This document shows, in pieces, positions 34,760 through 45,012 of a DNA stretch of 56,447 bases (position 1 is its first letter; each line of letters opens with the position of its first letter). The notes under the pieces are model-generated. The model was not told the origin of the DNA. It was given only the letters and a program-made list of their open reading frames with translations, and did no database searches. Made by a program: the position numbers and the translations under genes. The stretch lies in the NCBI GenBank assembly GCA_009377535.1, contig WHTV01000019.1, forward strand, positions 1 to 56,447. Reading direction: 5' to 3'. Source of the DNA: Kiloniellaceae bacterium (lineage in GTDB: Bacteria; Pseudomonadota; Alphaproteobacteria; Kiloniellales; Kiloniellaceae).

Positions 34760-36103
34760 TCAGTTGCCGGCGAGGGTCATGCCGTCGATGCGCAGGGTCG
34801 GCGCATTGGCCCCGTACTTGAACACCAGGTCGTTGGCCGGTGTCAGGTTCATGAACATCTGCTTCAGGTTGCCGGCCACCGTCGCCTCGCTGATCGGATA
34901 GGTCAATTCACCCTTCTCGATGCGAAAGCCGGAGGCACCGCGCGAGTAGTCGCCGGTCACGCCGTTGATGCCCATGCCCATCATGCCGGTGACGTAGAAG
35001 CCCTGATCGATGTCCGCCATCAGCTCGGCGGGCGTCACGCTGCCCGGCTCCATGTAGAGGTTCGAGGTGCTCGGCGAGGGCGGGCTGGAAGTTCCCCGCG
35101 CCGCGTGGCCGGTCGAGCGCATGCCGAGTTGACGGGCCGAGCTGAGATCGAGGATCCAGGTTGTCAGGCGGCCGCCTTCGACGATGTTCATGCGCCGGTT
35201 GGCAAGGCCCTCGCCGTCGAAGGGCTTCGAGGCGAGGCCGTGCGGCCGGTGCGGGTCGTCGACGATGGTGATGCCCGCGGGAAAGATCTGGTGGTCCAGC
35301 TTGTCCTTCAGGAAGGAGGTGCCGCGCGTGATCGAAGGGCCGGAGATGGCGCCGGCCAGATGGCGTAGCAGGCTGTTGGAGATGCGCGGATCGAAGACCA
35401 CCGGTAGGCGCTGGGTCGGTGGCTTCTTGGCGCCGAGCCGCTTGACCGCGCGCTCGCCGGCGCGCCGGCCGACCGCCTCCGCGTCTTCCAGCTCCCGGCC
35501 GTAGACCGCGGAGGCGAACTCGTAGTCGCTCTCCATGCCGAGGCCCGCGCCGGCGATCACCGAGACGCCGACCGAATGGCCGGAGCGCCCGTAGCCGCGG
35601 GCAAAGCCGTTGGAGGTCACCAGCGCAATCTGGATGCGGCTCCAGCTCGCTTCGGCACCTTCGGAGTTGGTGACCCCGGTGACGGCGCGGGCGGCCTCCT
35701 CGCAGGCGCGGGCGCGCTCGATCAGGGCCTCCGGCGCCGGCTCTTCGGTGTCGAGAATGTCGAGCGCCGGCACCGACTTGGCCAGTTCCTCGGCCGTGGC
35801 GAGGCCGCAGTAGGGATCCTCCGGCACCACCTTCGCCATCGCGAGGGCCCGCTCGACCAGTTCGTTCAGGCTGTCGGGCGCGAGGTCGGTGGACGACACG
35901 ATGGCCTGACGCCTGCCCAATAGCACGCGCAGGCCGACATCGTGGCTCTCCTCGCGCTCCAGGCGCTCCGGCGCACCCAGGCGCTGGGCGTGGGACAGGC
36001 CGGCGGAGCTGAAGTGGACGGCGTCGGCGGCTTCCGCGCCGGCCCTCTTGGCCTTGGTGACGAGGTCGTCCAGCAGGGAAAGCGGATCGTCCGTTGCGGT
36101 CAT
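34760..36103 (-). CDS. pmbA: TldE/PmbA-type subunit of the TldD/TldE protease
   Basis: A 447-residue member of the TldD/PmbA family lacking the HExxxH zinc motif, hence the non-catalytic PmbA (TldE). Typical stretches are GRSGHSVGVSVIAGAG, VVFDPRISNSLLRHLAGAISGPS and the C-terminal GMMGMGINGVTGDYSRGASGF. The TldD/E heterodimer degrades unstructured peptides and matures microcin B17 and CcdA in E. coli. The catalytic partner tldD is encoded 17 kb away at 52512-53948. A few in-frame overlapping starts exist, but ATG 36103 gives the family length. Confidence 0.95.
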   Translation of the reverse strand: MTATDDPLSLLDDLVTKAKRAGAEAADAVHFSSAGLSHAQRLGAPERLEREESHDVGLRVLLGRRQAIVSSTDLAPDSLNELVERALAMAKVVPEDPYCGLATAEELAKSVPALDILDTEEPAPEALIERARACEEAARAVTGVTNSEGAEASWSRIQIALVTSNGFARGYGRSGHSVGVSVIAGAGLGMESDYEFASAVYGRELEDAEAVGRRAGERAVKRLGAKKPPTQRLPVVFDPRISNSLLRHLAGAISGPSITRGTSFLKDKLDHQIFPAGITIVDDPHRPHGLASKPFDGEGLANRRMNIVEGGRLTTWILDLSSARQLGMRSTGHAARGTSSPPSPSTSNLYMEPGSVTPAELMADIDQGFYVTGMMGMGINGVTGDYSRGASGFRIEKGELTYPISEATVAGNLKQMFMNLTPANDLVFKYGANAPTLRIDGMTLAGN

Positions 36104-36187
36104 GGCGCCTCTCTGGGGAAGGGGGTTCGGCTGTGGTCCTGCAGGGGAATATAGGGCCTGGGGCCCGGCCTTGCACCCGTCGAGGGC

Positions 36188-36682
36188 CTACAGTTCGTAA
36201 TGCAGCACCGGCAGGCAGCGCTCGCTGCCGTCGGGCGCGCGCACTGAGGAGCGAATCTTGCCGGACAGCGTCGCGCCGACGGCGCGATAGAAGCCCATTG
36301 CGAAGGGGTCGCTCAGCACCTTCAGGCGGGTGAGGCCCGCTTCGCGCGCCTTGGCGACGGCGTGATTCCAGAGCGCACGGCCGATGCCGCGGCCGATCAC
36401 CGCCGGCTCGACGAAGAACAGGCTGATCTCCGCCTCGTCGCGACGCTCGCCGGGCTCCAGGGCGTAGAAGCCGAGCGGCGTATCCTCCTCGATCAGCACG
36501 ACGACGCGCCCGGCGGCGATCGCCTTGGGATGGACGGTGAGCTCGGCACGGCAGGCTTGCAGAAAGATGGGATCGTATCCCCAGTAGGCCTTGGAGCGCA
36601 GCGCCAGGGCCGTGAGGCTGCCGCCTTCCGCGGATGTGGCCAGACGCAAGGTACGGCCGGAAGTCGTGCTGACGGGCTCCAT
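36188..36682 (-). CDS. GNAT N-acetyltransferase
   Basis: A 164-residue acetyltransferase. The acetyl-CoA binding motif A is AEISLFFVEPAVIGRGIGRALWNHAVAKARE, and motif B ends with DPFAMGFYRAVGA. The substrate is unknown. The ATG at 36682 begins the domain. A short GC-rich hairpin (GGGCC/GGCCC near 36148-36165 followed by TATATTCC on the minus strand) may end its transcript before pmbA. Confidence 0.88.
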   Translation of the reverse strand: MEPVSTTSGRTLRLATSAEGGSLTALALRSKAYWGYDPIFLQACRAELTVHPKAIAAGRVVVLIEEDTPLGFYALEPGERRDEAEISLFFVEPAVIGRGIGRALWNHAVAKAREAGLTRLKVLSDPFAMGFYRAVGATLSGKIRSSVRAPDGSERCLPVLHYEL

Positions 36683-36785
36683 GCTGCTGCGTCACCTCCC
36701 GCGCCAGAATGTAGAGGCGAAGGCGCCGGACGTGCTAAGGCGAAAAATGCGGCTGTCGGCTTCCGCCGCCTCCGCGGGAGCGGAA

Positions 36786-36815
36786 AAGAGCCGGGATCGT
36801 GGGATCCCGGCTCTT
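36786..36815 (-). terminator. Strong Rho-independent terminator of leuA
   Basis: On the minus strand AAGAGCCGGGATC pairs perfectly with GATCCCGGCTCTT (13 bp) around a 4-nt loop, followed by TTCC so that the 3' side reads CTTTTCC. It starts 25 bp after the leuA stop. The stem is symmetrical, but the T-run is on the leuA side. Confidence 0.85.
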
Positions 36816-36839
36816 GCGAAAGCTTGCGACGAAAAAAAG

Positions 36840-38826
<1,987 letters not shown>

Positions 38827-39032
38827 CGGAGCGAACCTCTTTCAGGGACTATGGATGTCGGACGACGGCTCTACCCGGCGCGCTCTTCAGGCGGCCGGGG
38901 CAATAAGTCGAAGCGACAGAAGTCCGTAAAAGATTGTCATAACCCCGGAAAAGTAGGGGCGAGGGGCCTGCCGGTCAAGGCATAACGATTCGACGCCCGC
39001 ATCGCCGCGGACGAGCAGGCCGACGCCCTCCC

Positions 39033-39548
39033 TCAGGATCGAGGGCCGGACCGGCTGCGCTCGCCGCGCAGCCGTAAGAAGCCGCGGCCGCCGAGGTCGG
39101 CGTAACCGCAGAGCAGCATGACGACCGTGCCGTCCCGCCCGGCAAGCGGCAGGGTCAGCCGCTCGTACCGCCAAAAGTTGCCCTCGGAGTCGTCGATTTC
39201 GATGCGGTGCAGGCGCGGTGCGCCCGCGTCGAGCACTTCGGCAAACTGGGCGAGGATGACCGCGCGCAACTCCGGCGTCAGCACCTCATCGACGTAGCGG
39301 CCGGTCATGTCGCCGCCATGTGCTTCGTAGAGGTCACTCCCCACGAGCCGGTAGCGCAGGCGCCGCGGCACGCCCTCCGCCTCGATCAGCGCAATGCTGC
39401 CGAGCAGGTCCGGGATTTCGATCGGATCGATGTCGCTGCGGGCGGGCGGTGTCGCCCCGGACCGCCTCGAATCCCAGTAGTCGAGCAGCCGGATCAGGCG
39501 CGAACTGCTAATGGCAGTCCTGAGGTCCGCCTCGCCCATAAAATACAT
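39033..39548 (-). CDS. PAS_5-family PAS domain protein
   Basis: 171 residues that fit the PAS_5 pattern: LLDYWDSRRSG then ARSDIDPIEIPDLLGSIALIE, RRLRYRLVGSDL, GRYVDEVL and a closing LPLAGRDGTVVMLLCGYAD. There is no kinase, cyclase or DNA-binding output domain. Such stand-alone PAS_5 proteins are multiplied in Rhodospirillales; ligand and role are unknown. A paralogue with the same layout lies 151 bp upstream on the same strand. The tail after ~155 is basic. Confidence 0.8.
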   Translation of the reverse strand: MYFMGEADLRTAISSSRLIRLLDYWDSRRSGATPPARSDIDPIEIPDLLGSIALIEAEGVPRRLRYRLVGSDLYEAHGGDMTGRYVDEVLTPELRAVILAQFAEVLDAGAPRLHRIEIDDSEGNFWRYERLTLPLAGRDGTVVMLLCGYADLGGRGFLRLRGERSRSGPRS

Positions 39549-39699
39549 CCTATCCAGATTAGGCGTATAGCCTGCAGGCCATTGCTAGAATTTGCAGGGA
39601 CAATAGCCGAACAGGCTAGATCAAGGAAACCATAAGGACGACTTGATCCGAAGGGATCTGTGCAATTCCAGTGTCAGCAATATGGGTCGGGGGAGCCGC

Positions 39700-40188
39700 C
39701 TAGACGAAGCCGACGGTGACGAAGAGCATCTGCACCGTTTCGCCGTCGTCGGAGAGCGGCAAGATGAGATCCTCGGTAGAAAGAAACTCGCTGCCCTTGC
39801 CGATGTAAGGCGTATCGCCGCTCAGCGGGCGACCCTCCAACGCCACCTTGCGGCAGTTGGCCCAGATGCGGCTCGGCGCCTTCTGGTGCGGGATCTGGCT
39901 CATCCACAAGCCGGTGTAACGGCCCAGCATGTGCTCGTCCATCTTGGTGCCGATCAGCCGGTAGCGGAAGTCGAGCGGCGCCTGGCGGACGTCCAACAGG
40001 AAGACATGCGGCAGAATCTTCACGATCTCCGCCGGATCGATGTCGCTGCGCGCAGGCATCGGCCGGCCGCCACGCTTCTGCTTCCAATAGTCGTAGCTGA
40101 GCCGGTTCACCGGGGAACGCAGGGCGAGCAGGGGCTCGCAGGGCGCGTCGGACGGGCTGTCAGGCTGAAAGCTGGTCACAGGGGCCAC
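39700..40188 (-). CDS. Second PAS_5-family PAS domain protein
   Basis: 162 residues from the GTG at 40188; it shows SYDYWKQKRGGRPMPARSDIDPAEIVKILPHVFLLDV, LDFRYRLIGTKMDEH and a final ILPLSDDGETVQMLFVTVGF, all PAS_5 hallmarks. The frame stays open to an ATG at 40332, but the added residues are Arg/Cys/Pro-rich and unlike the family, so I prefer the GTG (weak GGAA before it). No output domain. Similar to the adjacent 39033-39548 protein, so a local duplication or paired sensor is likely. Confidence 0.75.
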   Translation of the reverse strand: MAPVTSFQPDSPSDAPCEPLLALRSPVNRLSYDYWKQKRGGRPMPARSDIDPAEIVKILPHVFLLDVRQAPLDFRYRLIGTKMDEHMLGRYTGLWMSQIPHQKAPSRIWANCRKVALEGRPLSGDTPYIGKGSEFLSTEDLILPLSDDGETVQMLFVTVGFV

Positions 40189-40253
40189 GGCAGTTCCGCA
40201 TCGCCAATGGGGGCCTCGCCCGCCGGAATGGGGACGCGGGCAAGTGCAACGAC

Positions 40254-40270
40254 TGAGAGAGCGTCTCTCA
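40254..40270. promoter_or_regulatory. 17-bp perfect palindrome upstream of the PAS_5 gene
   Basis: TGAGAGAGCGTCTCTCA has 7-bp perfect half-sites around GCG. It lies 66 bp before the likely start of the second PAS_5 gene and 123 bp after the ubiD stop. No T-run accompanies it, so an operator fits better than a terminator. Confidence 0.45.
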
Positions 40271-40392
40271 CAGACAAATCTAGCCTGTCCCGGCGTAGAA
40301 TCCAGACGCCGAATTGTTGCGAAGTGTTTCAAATCGCGGATGAAAAACTAGGAAATGTTTCAGTCCCGCACCCGCAGGTGGGGCGCTGGCCG

Positions 40393-41907
40393 CTATTTCC
40401 AGATCGCCTTGCCGCTGCCTGGCAGGCCGAGTTCGGGCCACAGGCGGTCGATGCGGTCGATGACCGCCTGGTCCATGCGGATCTCGCGGCCCCATTCGCG
40501 CTTGGTCTCCGGCGGCCACTTGTCGGTGGCGTCGAGGCCGATCTTGGAGCCGAGGCCGTCTTCCGGCGAGGCGAAGTCGAGGTAGTCGATCGGCGTGGAC
40601 TCGACGAGGGTGATGTCGCGCGCCGGGTCCATCTTGGTGGAGATCGCCCACATGACGTCCTTCCAGTCGCGCGCGTTCACGCTGTCGTCCACGACGATCA
40701 CCCACTTGGTGTACATGAACTGGCGCAGGTAGGACCACACCCCCATCATCACGCGCTTGGCATGGCCGGGGTAGGCTTTCTTAATGGCGACCACGGCGAT
40801 GCGGTAGCTGCAGCCCTCCGGAGGCAGCCAGAAGTCGACGATCTCGGGGAACTGCTGCTGCAGCAGGGGAATGAAGACCTCGTTGAGGCCTTCGCCCAGC
40901 ACCGAGGGCTCGTCCGGCGGCCGCCCGGTGAAGGTGGAGAGGTAGATCGGATCGCGCCGCATGGTGATGGCCGTCACCGTGAAGACCGGGAAGCGCTCGA
41001 CGGCGTTGTAGTAGCCGGTGTGGTCGCCGTAGGGGCCTTCCTCGGCGGTATCTTCCAGGGAGACTTCGCCCTCGATGACGATCTCGGCTTCGGCCGGCAC
41101 TTTCAGCGGCTGGGTCTTGCAGTCGACCAGTTCGACCTTGCGGCCGCGCAGCAGGCCGGCGAAGTGGTATTCGGAGAGCGTGTCGGGCACCGGGGTGACT
41201 GCGGCCAGGATGGTGCCGGGGTCGGCGCCGATCACGGCGGCGACCGGCAAGGGTGCGGACTTCTCGGCTTTCCAGCGGCGGTGGTGCTGCGCGCCGCCGC
41301 GGTGCTTCAGCCAGCGCATGATGGTCCTATCGCGCCCGATCACCTGCATGCGGTAAATGCCGAGGTTGAAGTCGTCGGACTTGTCGCTGTCCGGCTTCGG
41401 CCCGCGGGTCACCACCAGGGGCCAGGTGATCAAGGGCGCCGGCTCGCCCGGCCAGCAGGTCTGCACCGGCAGGCGCGCGAGGTCGATGTCGTCGCCCTGC
41501 AGCACCACCTCCTGGCAGGGCGCCGCCGTCACCGTCTTCGGCTTCATCGCCATCACGGTCTTCAGCAGCGGCAGGTGATCCCAGGCCTCGCGCAGGCTGC
41601 CCGGCGGCTCCGGCTGGCGCAGGAAGGCCAGGGTCTCGCCGACCTCGCGCAGCTGACCGGGTTCGCGGTCCATGCCCCAGGCGACCCGCTCGATCGTGCC
41701 GAAGAGGTTCACCAGCACCGGCATCTCCGCCTTGCGGCCATCGCCGTAGACGACGTTCTCGAAGAGCACGGCGGGGCCGCCCTCGGCAAGCAGCCGGGTC
41801 TGGATCTCGGTCATCTCCAGCTCGGGCGAGACCGGCGCGGTGACGCGCTTCAGCCGCCCGGCGCGTTCCAGGCGCTCGAGGAAGTCACGCAGGGAGGCAA
41901 AGGGCAT
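40393..41907 (-). CDS. ubiD: UbiD-family decarboxylase (3-polyprenyl-4-hydroxybenzoate)
   Basis: A 504-residue prenyl-FMN-dependent decarboxylase of ubiquinone synthesis. N-terminal [17 protein letters not shown] and [12 protein letters not shown] are typical; conserved middle stretches include [28 protein letters not shown] and the catalytic E-R-E region follows the family pattern. The ATG at 41907 sits exactly where homologues begin, yet it directly abuts a 269-bp inverted-repeat element and has no clear ribosome site (only ACAGG). ubiA lies 4.5 kb away. The UbiX partner is not in the window. Confidence 0.95.
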   Translation of the reverse strand: MPFASLRDFLERLERAGRLKRVTAPVSPELEMTEIQTRLLAEGGPAVLFENVVYGDGRKAEMPVLVNLFGTIERVAWGMDREPGQLREVGETLAFLRQPEPPGSLREAWDHLPLLKTVMAMKPKTVTAAPCQEVVLQGDDIDLARLPVQTCWPGEPAPLITWPLVVTRGPKPDSDKSDDFNLGIYRMQVIGRDRTIMRWLKHRGGAQHHRRWKAEKSAPLPVAAVIGADPGTILAAVTPVPDTLSEYHFAGLLRGRKVELVDCKTQPLKVPAEAEIVIEGEVSLEDTAEEGPYGDHTGYYNAVERFPVFTVTAITMRRDPIYLSTFTGRPPDEPSVLGEGLNEVFIPLLQQQFPEIVDFWLPPEGCSYRIAVVAIKKAYPGHAKRVMMGVWSYLRQFMYTKWVIVVDDSVNARDWKDVMWAISTKMDPARDITLVESTPIDYLDFASPEDGLGSKIGLDATDKWPPETKREWGREIRMDQAVIDRIDRLWPELGLPGSGKAIWK

Positions 41908-42176
41908 GGGGCCTGTAATCAGCTAGGTTGCGGGTTTGGCGGGAGCGGATTTAGGTCTGGGTTAGGAGAGGAAAGCGCAGTGGTGTGGCCCACCACAAGC
42001 TTTTCTCGACGCGGCCCAGACCTAAATCCGCCCCGTCCCCTGGGGATATGGCGAAATCGGCCCGCTGCCGCGTCGCTCCTCCTCGAATATGCATTGGCAT
42101 GTCCTTCGTCGTCGCTCCTAACAGCGGGCCGATTTCGCTCATACCAAAGCCCGCAACCTAGCTGATTACAGGCCCC
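41908..42176. repeat. 269-bp inverted-repeat element able to fold as a three-way junction
   Basis: The ends are perfect 27-bp inverted repeats (41908-41934 and 42150-42176), extended by TTTGG/CCAAA-type pairing with one bulge. Inside are two further perfect 17-bp hairpins. Arm A pairs 41945-41961 with 42015-42031 and continues inward with 9-bp (41968-41976/41999-42007) and 6-bp (41980-41985/41991-41996) stems. Arm B pairs 42051-42067 with 42122-42138 and is capped by ATGC/GCAT. CCCCTGGGG (42037-42045) lies between the arms. There is no credible ORF. The element fills the whole gap between the nfeD stop and the ubiD start. A MITE-like element is my best guess; no target duplication is seen. 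Confidence 0.85.
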
Positions 42177-42622
42177 TAGGCACGCTCGACCTTCAGCACG
42201 GTGCCGACAATGGCGGTCACCTTCACCCGGGTGCCTGCGGGCATGTCGTCGCCCTCCACCTTCCAGCGCGAATCGTCGACGTGCAGCAGGCCGTTGCCGT
42301 CGACGATGGGCTCCTTCAGCGTGAAGGTGCGGCCGACGTAGCTGGCCCCCCGCCGGTTCAGCACGCGCCCGTTTGCGGGCTTGGGGAAGCGGTCGCGCAG
42401 GACGTAGCGCCAGACCAGGATCGAGACCACGGAGATCACCGCGAAGGCCAGCAGCTGGATCTGCCAGGTCATCTCCGGGAACATCAGCAGCGCCAGGCCG
42501 ACGAGGCCGGCGGCGATGCCCATCCAGAGGAAGACGGCGCCCGGTGCGAAGATCTCGATGCCGATCAGGAAGACGGCGACGACCCACCAGTTCCAGAACT
42601 CTATCTGCTCGAAACTGATCAT
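42176..42622 (-). CDS. NfeD-family membrane protein
   Basis: A 148-residue short NfeD protein: hydrophobic segments at about 10-30, 32-50 and 55-75, then a C-terminal OB-fold-like domain (LNRRGASYVGRTFTLKEPIVDGNGLLHVDDSRWKVEG). NfeD proteins pair with SPFH/stomatin-type proteins in membrane quality control or lipid-domain organisation; an SPFH gene precedes it with a one-base stop/start overlap (TGATG). Its TAG stop ends on the first base of the inverted-repeat element. Confidence 0.92.
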   Translation of the reverse strand: MISFEQIEFWNWWVVAVFLIGIEIFAPGAVFLWMGIAAGLVGLALLMFPEMTWQIQLLAFAVISVVSILVWRYVLRDRFPKPANGRVLNRRGASYVGRTFTLKEPIVDGNGLLHVDDSRWKVEGDDMPAGTRVKVTAIVGTVLKVERA

Positions 42623-43620
42623 CAGCTCTTGCTCTCCCCGCCGTCGCTCCAGGGGCCGCTGCCGCCACCGGGCCCGCCGCGGCGCCCCGCATTGCGTTGC
42701 TCCATGGCATCACGGGCGATCTCGGCGATGCCGCCGACCGCGCCGATCAGGCTGGTCGCCTCCAGCGGCAGGAAGAAGGTCTTCTGGTTGGGAGAATCGG
42801 CAAACTTGCCGAGCGCCTCGACGTAGCGCTGAGCGACGAAGTAGTTCACCGCGTTGACGTTGCCCTGGGCGATCGCCTCCGACACCATGGTCGTGGCCTT
42901 GGCTTCGGCCTCTGCCTCGCGCTCGCGTGCTTCGGCATCGCGGAAGGCAGACTCGCGGCGACCCTCGGCCGCCAGGATCTGCGCCTGCTTCTCGCCCTCG
43001 GCGCGCAGCACCTGGGCTTGGCGGTCGCCCTCGGCCACCAGCACCGTGGCGCGCTTGTCGCGCTCGGCTTTCATCTGGCGGCCCATCGACTCCACCAGGT
43101 CGAGCGGCGGCGTGATGTCGAGGATCTCGATGCGGGTCACCTTGATGCCCCAGGGCTCTGTGGCGTCGTCGACCACGTGCAGCAGGCGGGTGTTGATCTC
43201 GTCGCGCCGCGACAGCAGCTCATCGAGGTCCATGGAGCCCATCACCGTACGGATGTTGGTCATGGTGAGATTGAGGACCGCCCGCTCCAGCTCGCGCACC
43301 TCATAGGCCGCGGAGGCGGCGTTGAGTACTTGATAGAACACCACGCCGTCGACCTGCACCAGGGCATTGTCGCGGGTGATGACCTCCTGTTGCGGCACGT
43401 CGAGCACGGTCTCCATCATGTTCATCCTGGCGCCGATGCGATCGGCGATCGGGAAGATCATGCCGAGCCCCGGCGTCAGCGTCTTGGTGTAGCGCCCGAA
43501 GCGCTCGACCGTGTATTCATAGCCCTGCGGCACCGCCTTCACGCTCATGATGACGATGATCATCGCCAGCACGACGACGGCCAGCACCAGGGCGCTGAAA
43601 CCGGAAAGTTCAAATTCCAT
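42622..43620 (-). CDS. SPFH/stomatin-like protein (paraslipin, QmcA-like)
   Basis: 332 residues: an N-terminal membrane anchor (about 8-28), the SPFH/Band 7 domain (VPQGYEYTVERFGRYTKTLTPGLGMIFPI...), a long Ala/Glu-rich coiled coil (about 190-260) and a Gly-rich tail. Such proteins form membrane-bound oligomeric cages and modulate membrane proteases. The downstream nfeD gene is the standard partner. GGAGAG precedes the ATG at 43620 by ~10 nt. Confidence 0.93.
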   Translation of the reverse strand: MEFELSGFSALVLAVVVLAMIIVIMSVKAVPQGYEYTVERFGRYTKTLTPGLGMIFPIADRIGARMNMMETVLDVPQQEVITRDNALVQVDGVVFYQVLNAASAAYEVRELERAVLNLTMTNIRTVMGSMDLDELLSRRDEINTRLLHVVDDATEPWGIKVTRIEILDITPPLDLVESMGRQMKAERDKRATVLVAEGDRQAQVLRAEGEKQAQILAAEGRRESAFRDAEAREREAEAEAKATTMVSEAIAQGNVNAVNYFVAQRYVEALGKFADSPNQKTFFLPLEATSLIGAVGGIAEIARDAMEQRNAGRRGGPGGGSGPWSDGGESKS

Positions 43621-43850
43621 TATGCTCTGCTCTCCACTTTGAGATTTGCCTCTGCTCCTGCCGACGGTGGTGAGTAGTGCTATCGGATAGGTACAGGGCA
43701 GCCGGCGTTAATCTATCCTCTGTTGAGGTCCCTGGGAAAGCTTTGGCTTGTGACACGGCGATGGCCGATTTTGGCAATAAAGTGACGCTCAGGAACTAAT
43801 ACTGCCGGGCCCGGATTAACCAACTTGAAATGCTCCATTGGCACTATACA

Positions 43851-43880
43851 TTGCGTTCGAATTTTCCCTATTCTTATAAG
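43851..43880 (+). promoter_or_regulatory. Promoter in the 341-bp gap before the DUF4170 gene
   Basis: The gap 43621-43961 separates the divergent SPFH and DUF4170 genes. TTGCGT (43851-43856), 18 bp and TATAAG (43875-43880) form a reasonable sigma-70-like pair ~80 bp before the DUF4170 start. A longer upstream frame (ATG 43830) reads through this region but resembles no protein. No obvious minus-strand promoter was seen for the SPFH gene. Confidence 0.45.
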
Positions 43881-43961
43881 GTCTTCGTTGATGAGGGTAG
43901 ATTCGCGCTCGGCAGCGAGGGCTGCCGTCGGAAGCTTTTCAAGTTGCGAGGCGGGAGCCTG

Positions 43962-44174
43962 ATGATCCAGTACTATGTGGTTGGTGGCGAGTACAAGGAC
44001 ACCCATTTCGTCGAGGCCGTCGGTGGCGACGAGACGTGGTTCGGCCCCTTCGCGGATTACGAAGCGGCCAAGGAAGAGTGGGCCAAGCATGCCTGGCAGA
44101 CAGTCGACCACTGCACGACCCGCTATCGGATCGAGTGCATCGACAACGACGCACCGCCACCCTGCACCGATTGA
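43962..44174 (+). CDS. DUF4170 protein
   Basis: A 70-residue cytosolic protein of the alphaproteobacterial DUF4170 family: YYVVGGEYKDTHFVEAV, E-TWFGPFADYEAAKEEWAKHAWQTVDHCTTRYRIE. In relatives this gene often lies next to lipid A/Kdo genes, but here it stands apart. The start at 43962 has GGGAG 5-6 nt upstream and gives the family length. A 36-bp gap leads to the YGSN-motif gene. Its role is unknown. Confidence 0.85.
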   Translation: MIQYYVVGGEYKDTHFVEAVGGDETWFGPFADYEAAKEEWAKHAWQTVDHCTTRYRIECIDNDAPPPCTD

Positions 44175-44210
44175 TCCGGTGCCGTTTCGCCGCCGCTGAC
44201 GGCCACGGCC

Positions 44211-44972
44211 GTGCCCTGGGCACTTCCCGAAGCCGATGACGCGCTGCTGCGCCTGGCCAAAGGCTATCCCTACGCCGCGCCGGCCGGCTCCTACCTTTAC
44301 CGCGACGGCGCCAGCGCGCTGCTCGCCGGGCCGATCGACCCGGCGCTCCTCGCAGGCCGCGTACCTGTGGTCGCCTACGGCTCCAACCGCGCGCCCGAGC
44401 AGCTGCACCGCAAGTTCGGCCACCTGATGGGGGAGGCCTCGGCCATCCCCGTGACCCGTGCCTGGCTCGCCGGCCACGACGTGGTCTACTCCGGCCACAT
44501 GACGCGCTACGGTTCGATCTCTGCCACGCTGCACGAAGCGCCGGGCACGCGGGTCCAGGTCTATGTGACTTGGCTGACCGAGGCGCAGCTGCCGCGCATG
44601 CACGAGACGGAGATCGGTGCCGGCAACTACGGCTACGGCCGCGTCACCGGCATCTCGCTGGAGGTCGAAAGTGGCCCCGCTCTCTCTGAGGCCTTCTGCT
44701 ACCTCGCGGTGCACGGCTGCCTCTGCGATCCGCAGCAGGCGGGTGCGCCGCTGGCGCTCTCGGCCATCGCCGCCGAGAGCCGGCTGCACCGAGCGGTCGA
44801 TCAGGAGGGCGCGCTCGGTGTGCTGCACCGGGCCCACCACGGCGGCCTCGCGCTCGACGCCATGATCCTCGCCCACATCAAGGATACCGAGCGCCGCCGC
44901 CGCCTGGTCGAGGCGCTGCAGGCCACCTGCGTACCCTGGTCGGTACCCCGTTTCGAACTGTTGCTGCGCTAG
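44211..44972 (+). CDS. Unidentified protein with a YGSN motif (GGCT-like?)
   Basis: 253 residues from the GTG at 44211. The only motif I recognise is VVAYGSNRAPEQLHRKFG (YGSN at 56-59), resembling the substrate loop of gamma-glutamylcyclotransferase-like folds, which usually carry YGSNL near the N-terminus and a catalytic Glu later (E in MHETEIGAGNYGYG is a candidate). The match is short and the protein is longer than most. No signal peptide. It follows DUF4170 by 36 bp. Treat as hypothetical. Confidence 0.7.
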   Translation: MPWALPEADDALLRLAKGYPYAAPAGSYLYRDGASALLAGPIDPALLAGRVPVVAYGSNRAPEQLHRKFGHLMGEASAIPVTRAWLAGHDVVYSGHMTRYGSISATLHEAPGTRVQVYVTWLTEAQLPRMHETEIGAGNYGYGRVTGISLEVESGPALSEAFCYLAVHGCLCDPQQAGAPLALSAIAAESRLHRAVDQEGALGVLHRAHHGGLALDAMILAHIKDTERRRRLVEALQATCVPWSVPRFELLLR

Positions 44973-44976
44973 AATT

Positions 44977-45005
44977 TTGTCCTACCCGTCCAGCTTGGCT
45001 ATAGT
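44977..45005 (+). promoter_or_regulatory. Promoter of the DUF3047 gene, apparently leaderless
   Basis: TTGTCC (44977-44982), a 17-bp spacer and TATAGT (45000-45005) lie directly upstream of the ATG at 45013. Transcription would start about 7 nt after the -10 box, at or next to the A of the start codon, giving a leaderless mRNA. The context TTGGC-TATAGT recurs near 3780 and 55574. Confidence 0.55.
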
Positions 45006-45012
45006 GCAGCTC

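Noticed and set aside
36786..36815. Bidirectional terminator for leuA and the GNAT gene
   Set aside because: The GNAT gene reads in the same minus direction and starts after it, so only leuA is served.
41951..42142. 63-residue minus-strand ORF inside the inverted-repeat element
   Set aside because: It is a product of the palindromic sequence, crosses both hairpins and has no ribosome site or recognisable motif.
43839..43855. Sigma-54-like promoter TGGCAC...TTGC before DUF4170
   Set aside because: The GG and GC doublets are 11 bp apart instead of the strict 10, so RNA polymerase sigma-54 should not use it; a sigma-70-like pair fits better.
43713..44876. 387-codon minus-strand frame opposite DUF4170 and the YGSN gene
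   Set aside because: It reads opposite two genes with good starts and family matches, and has no domain of its own.
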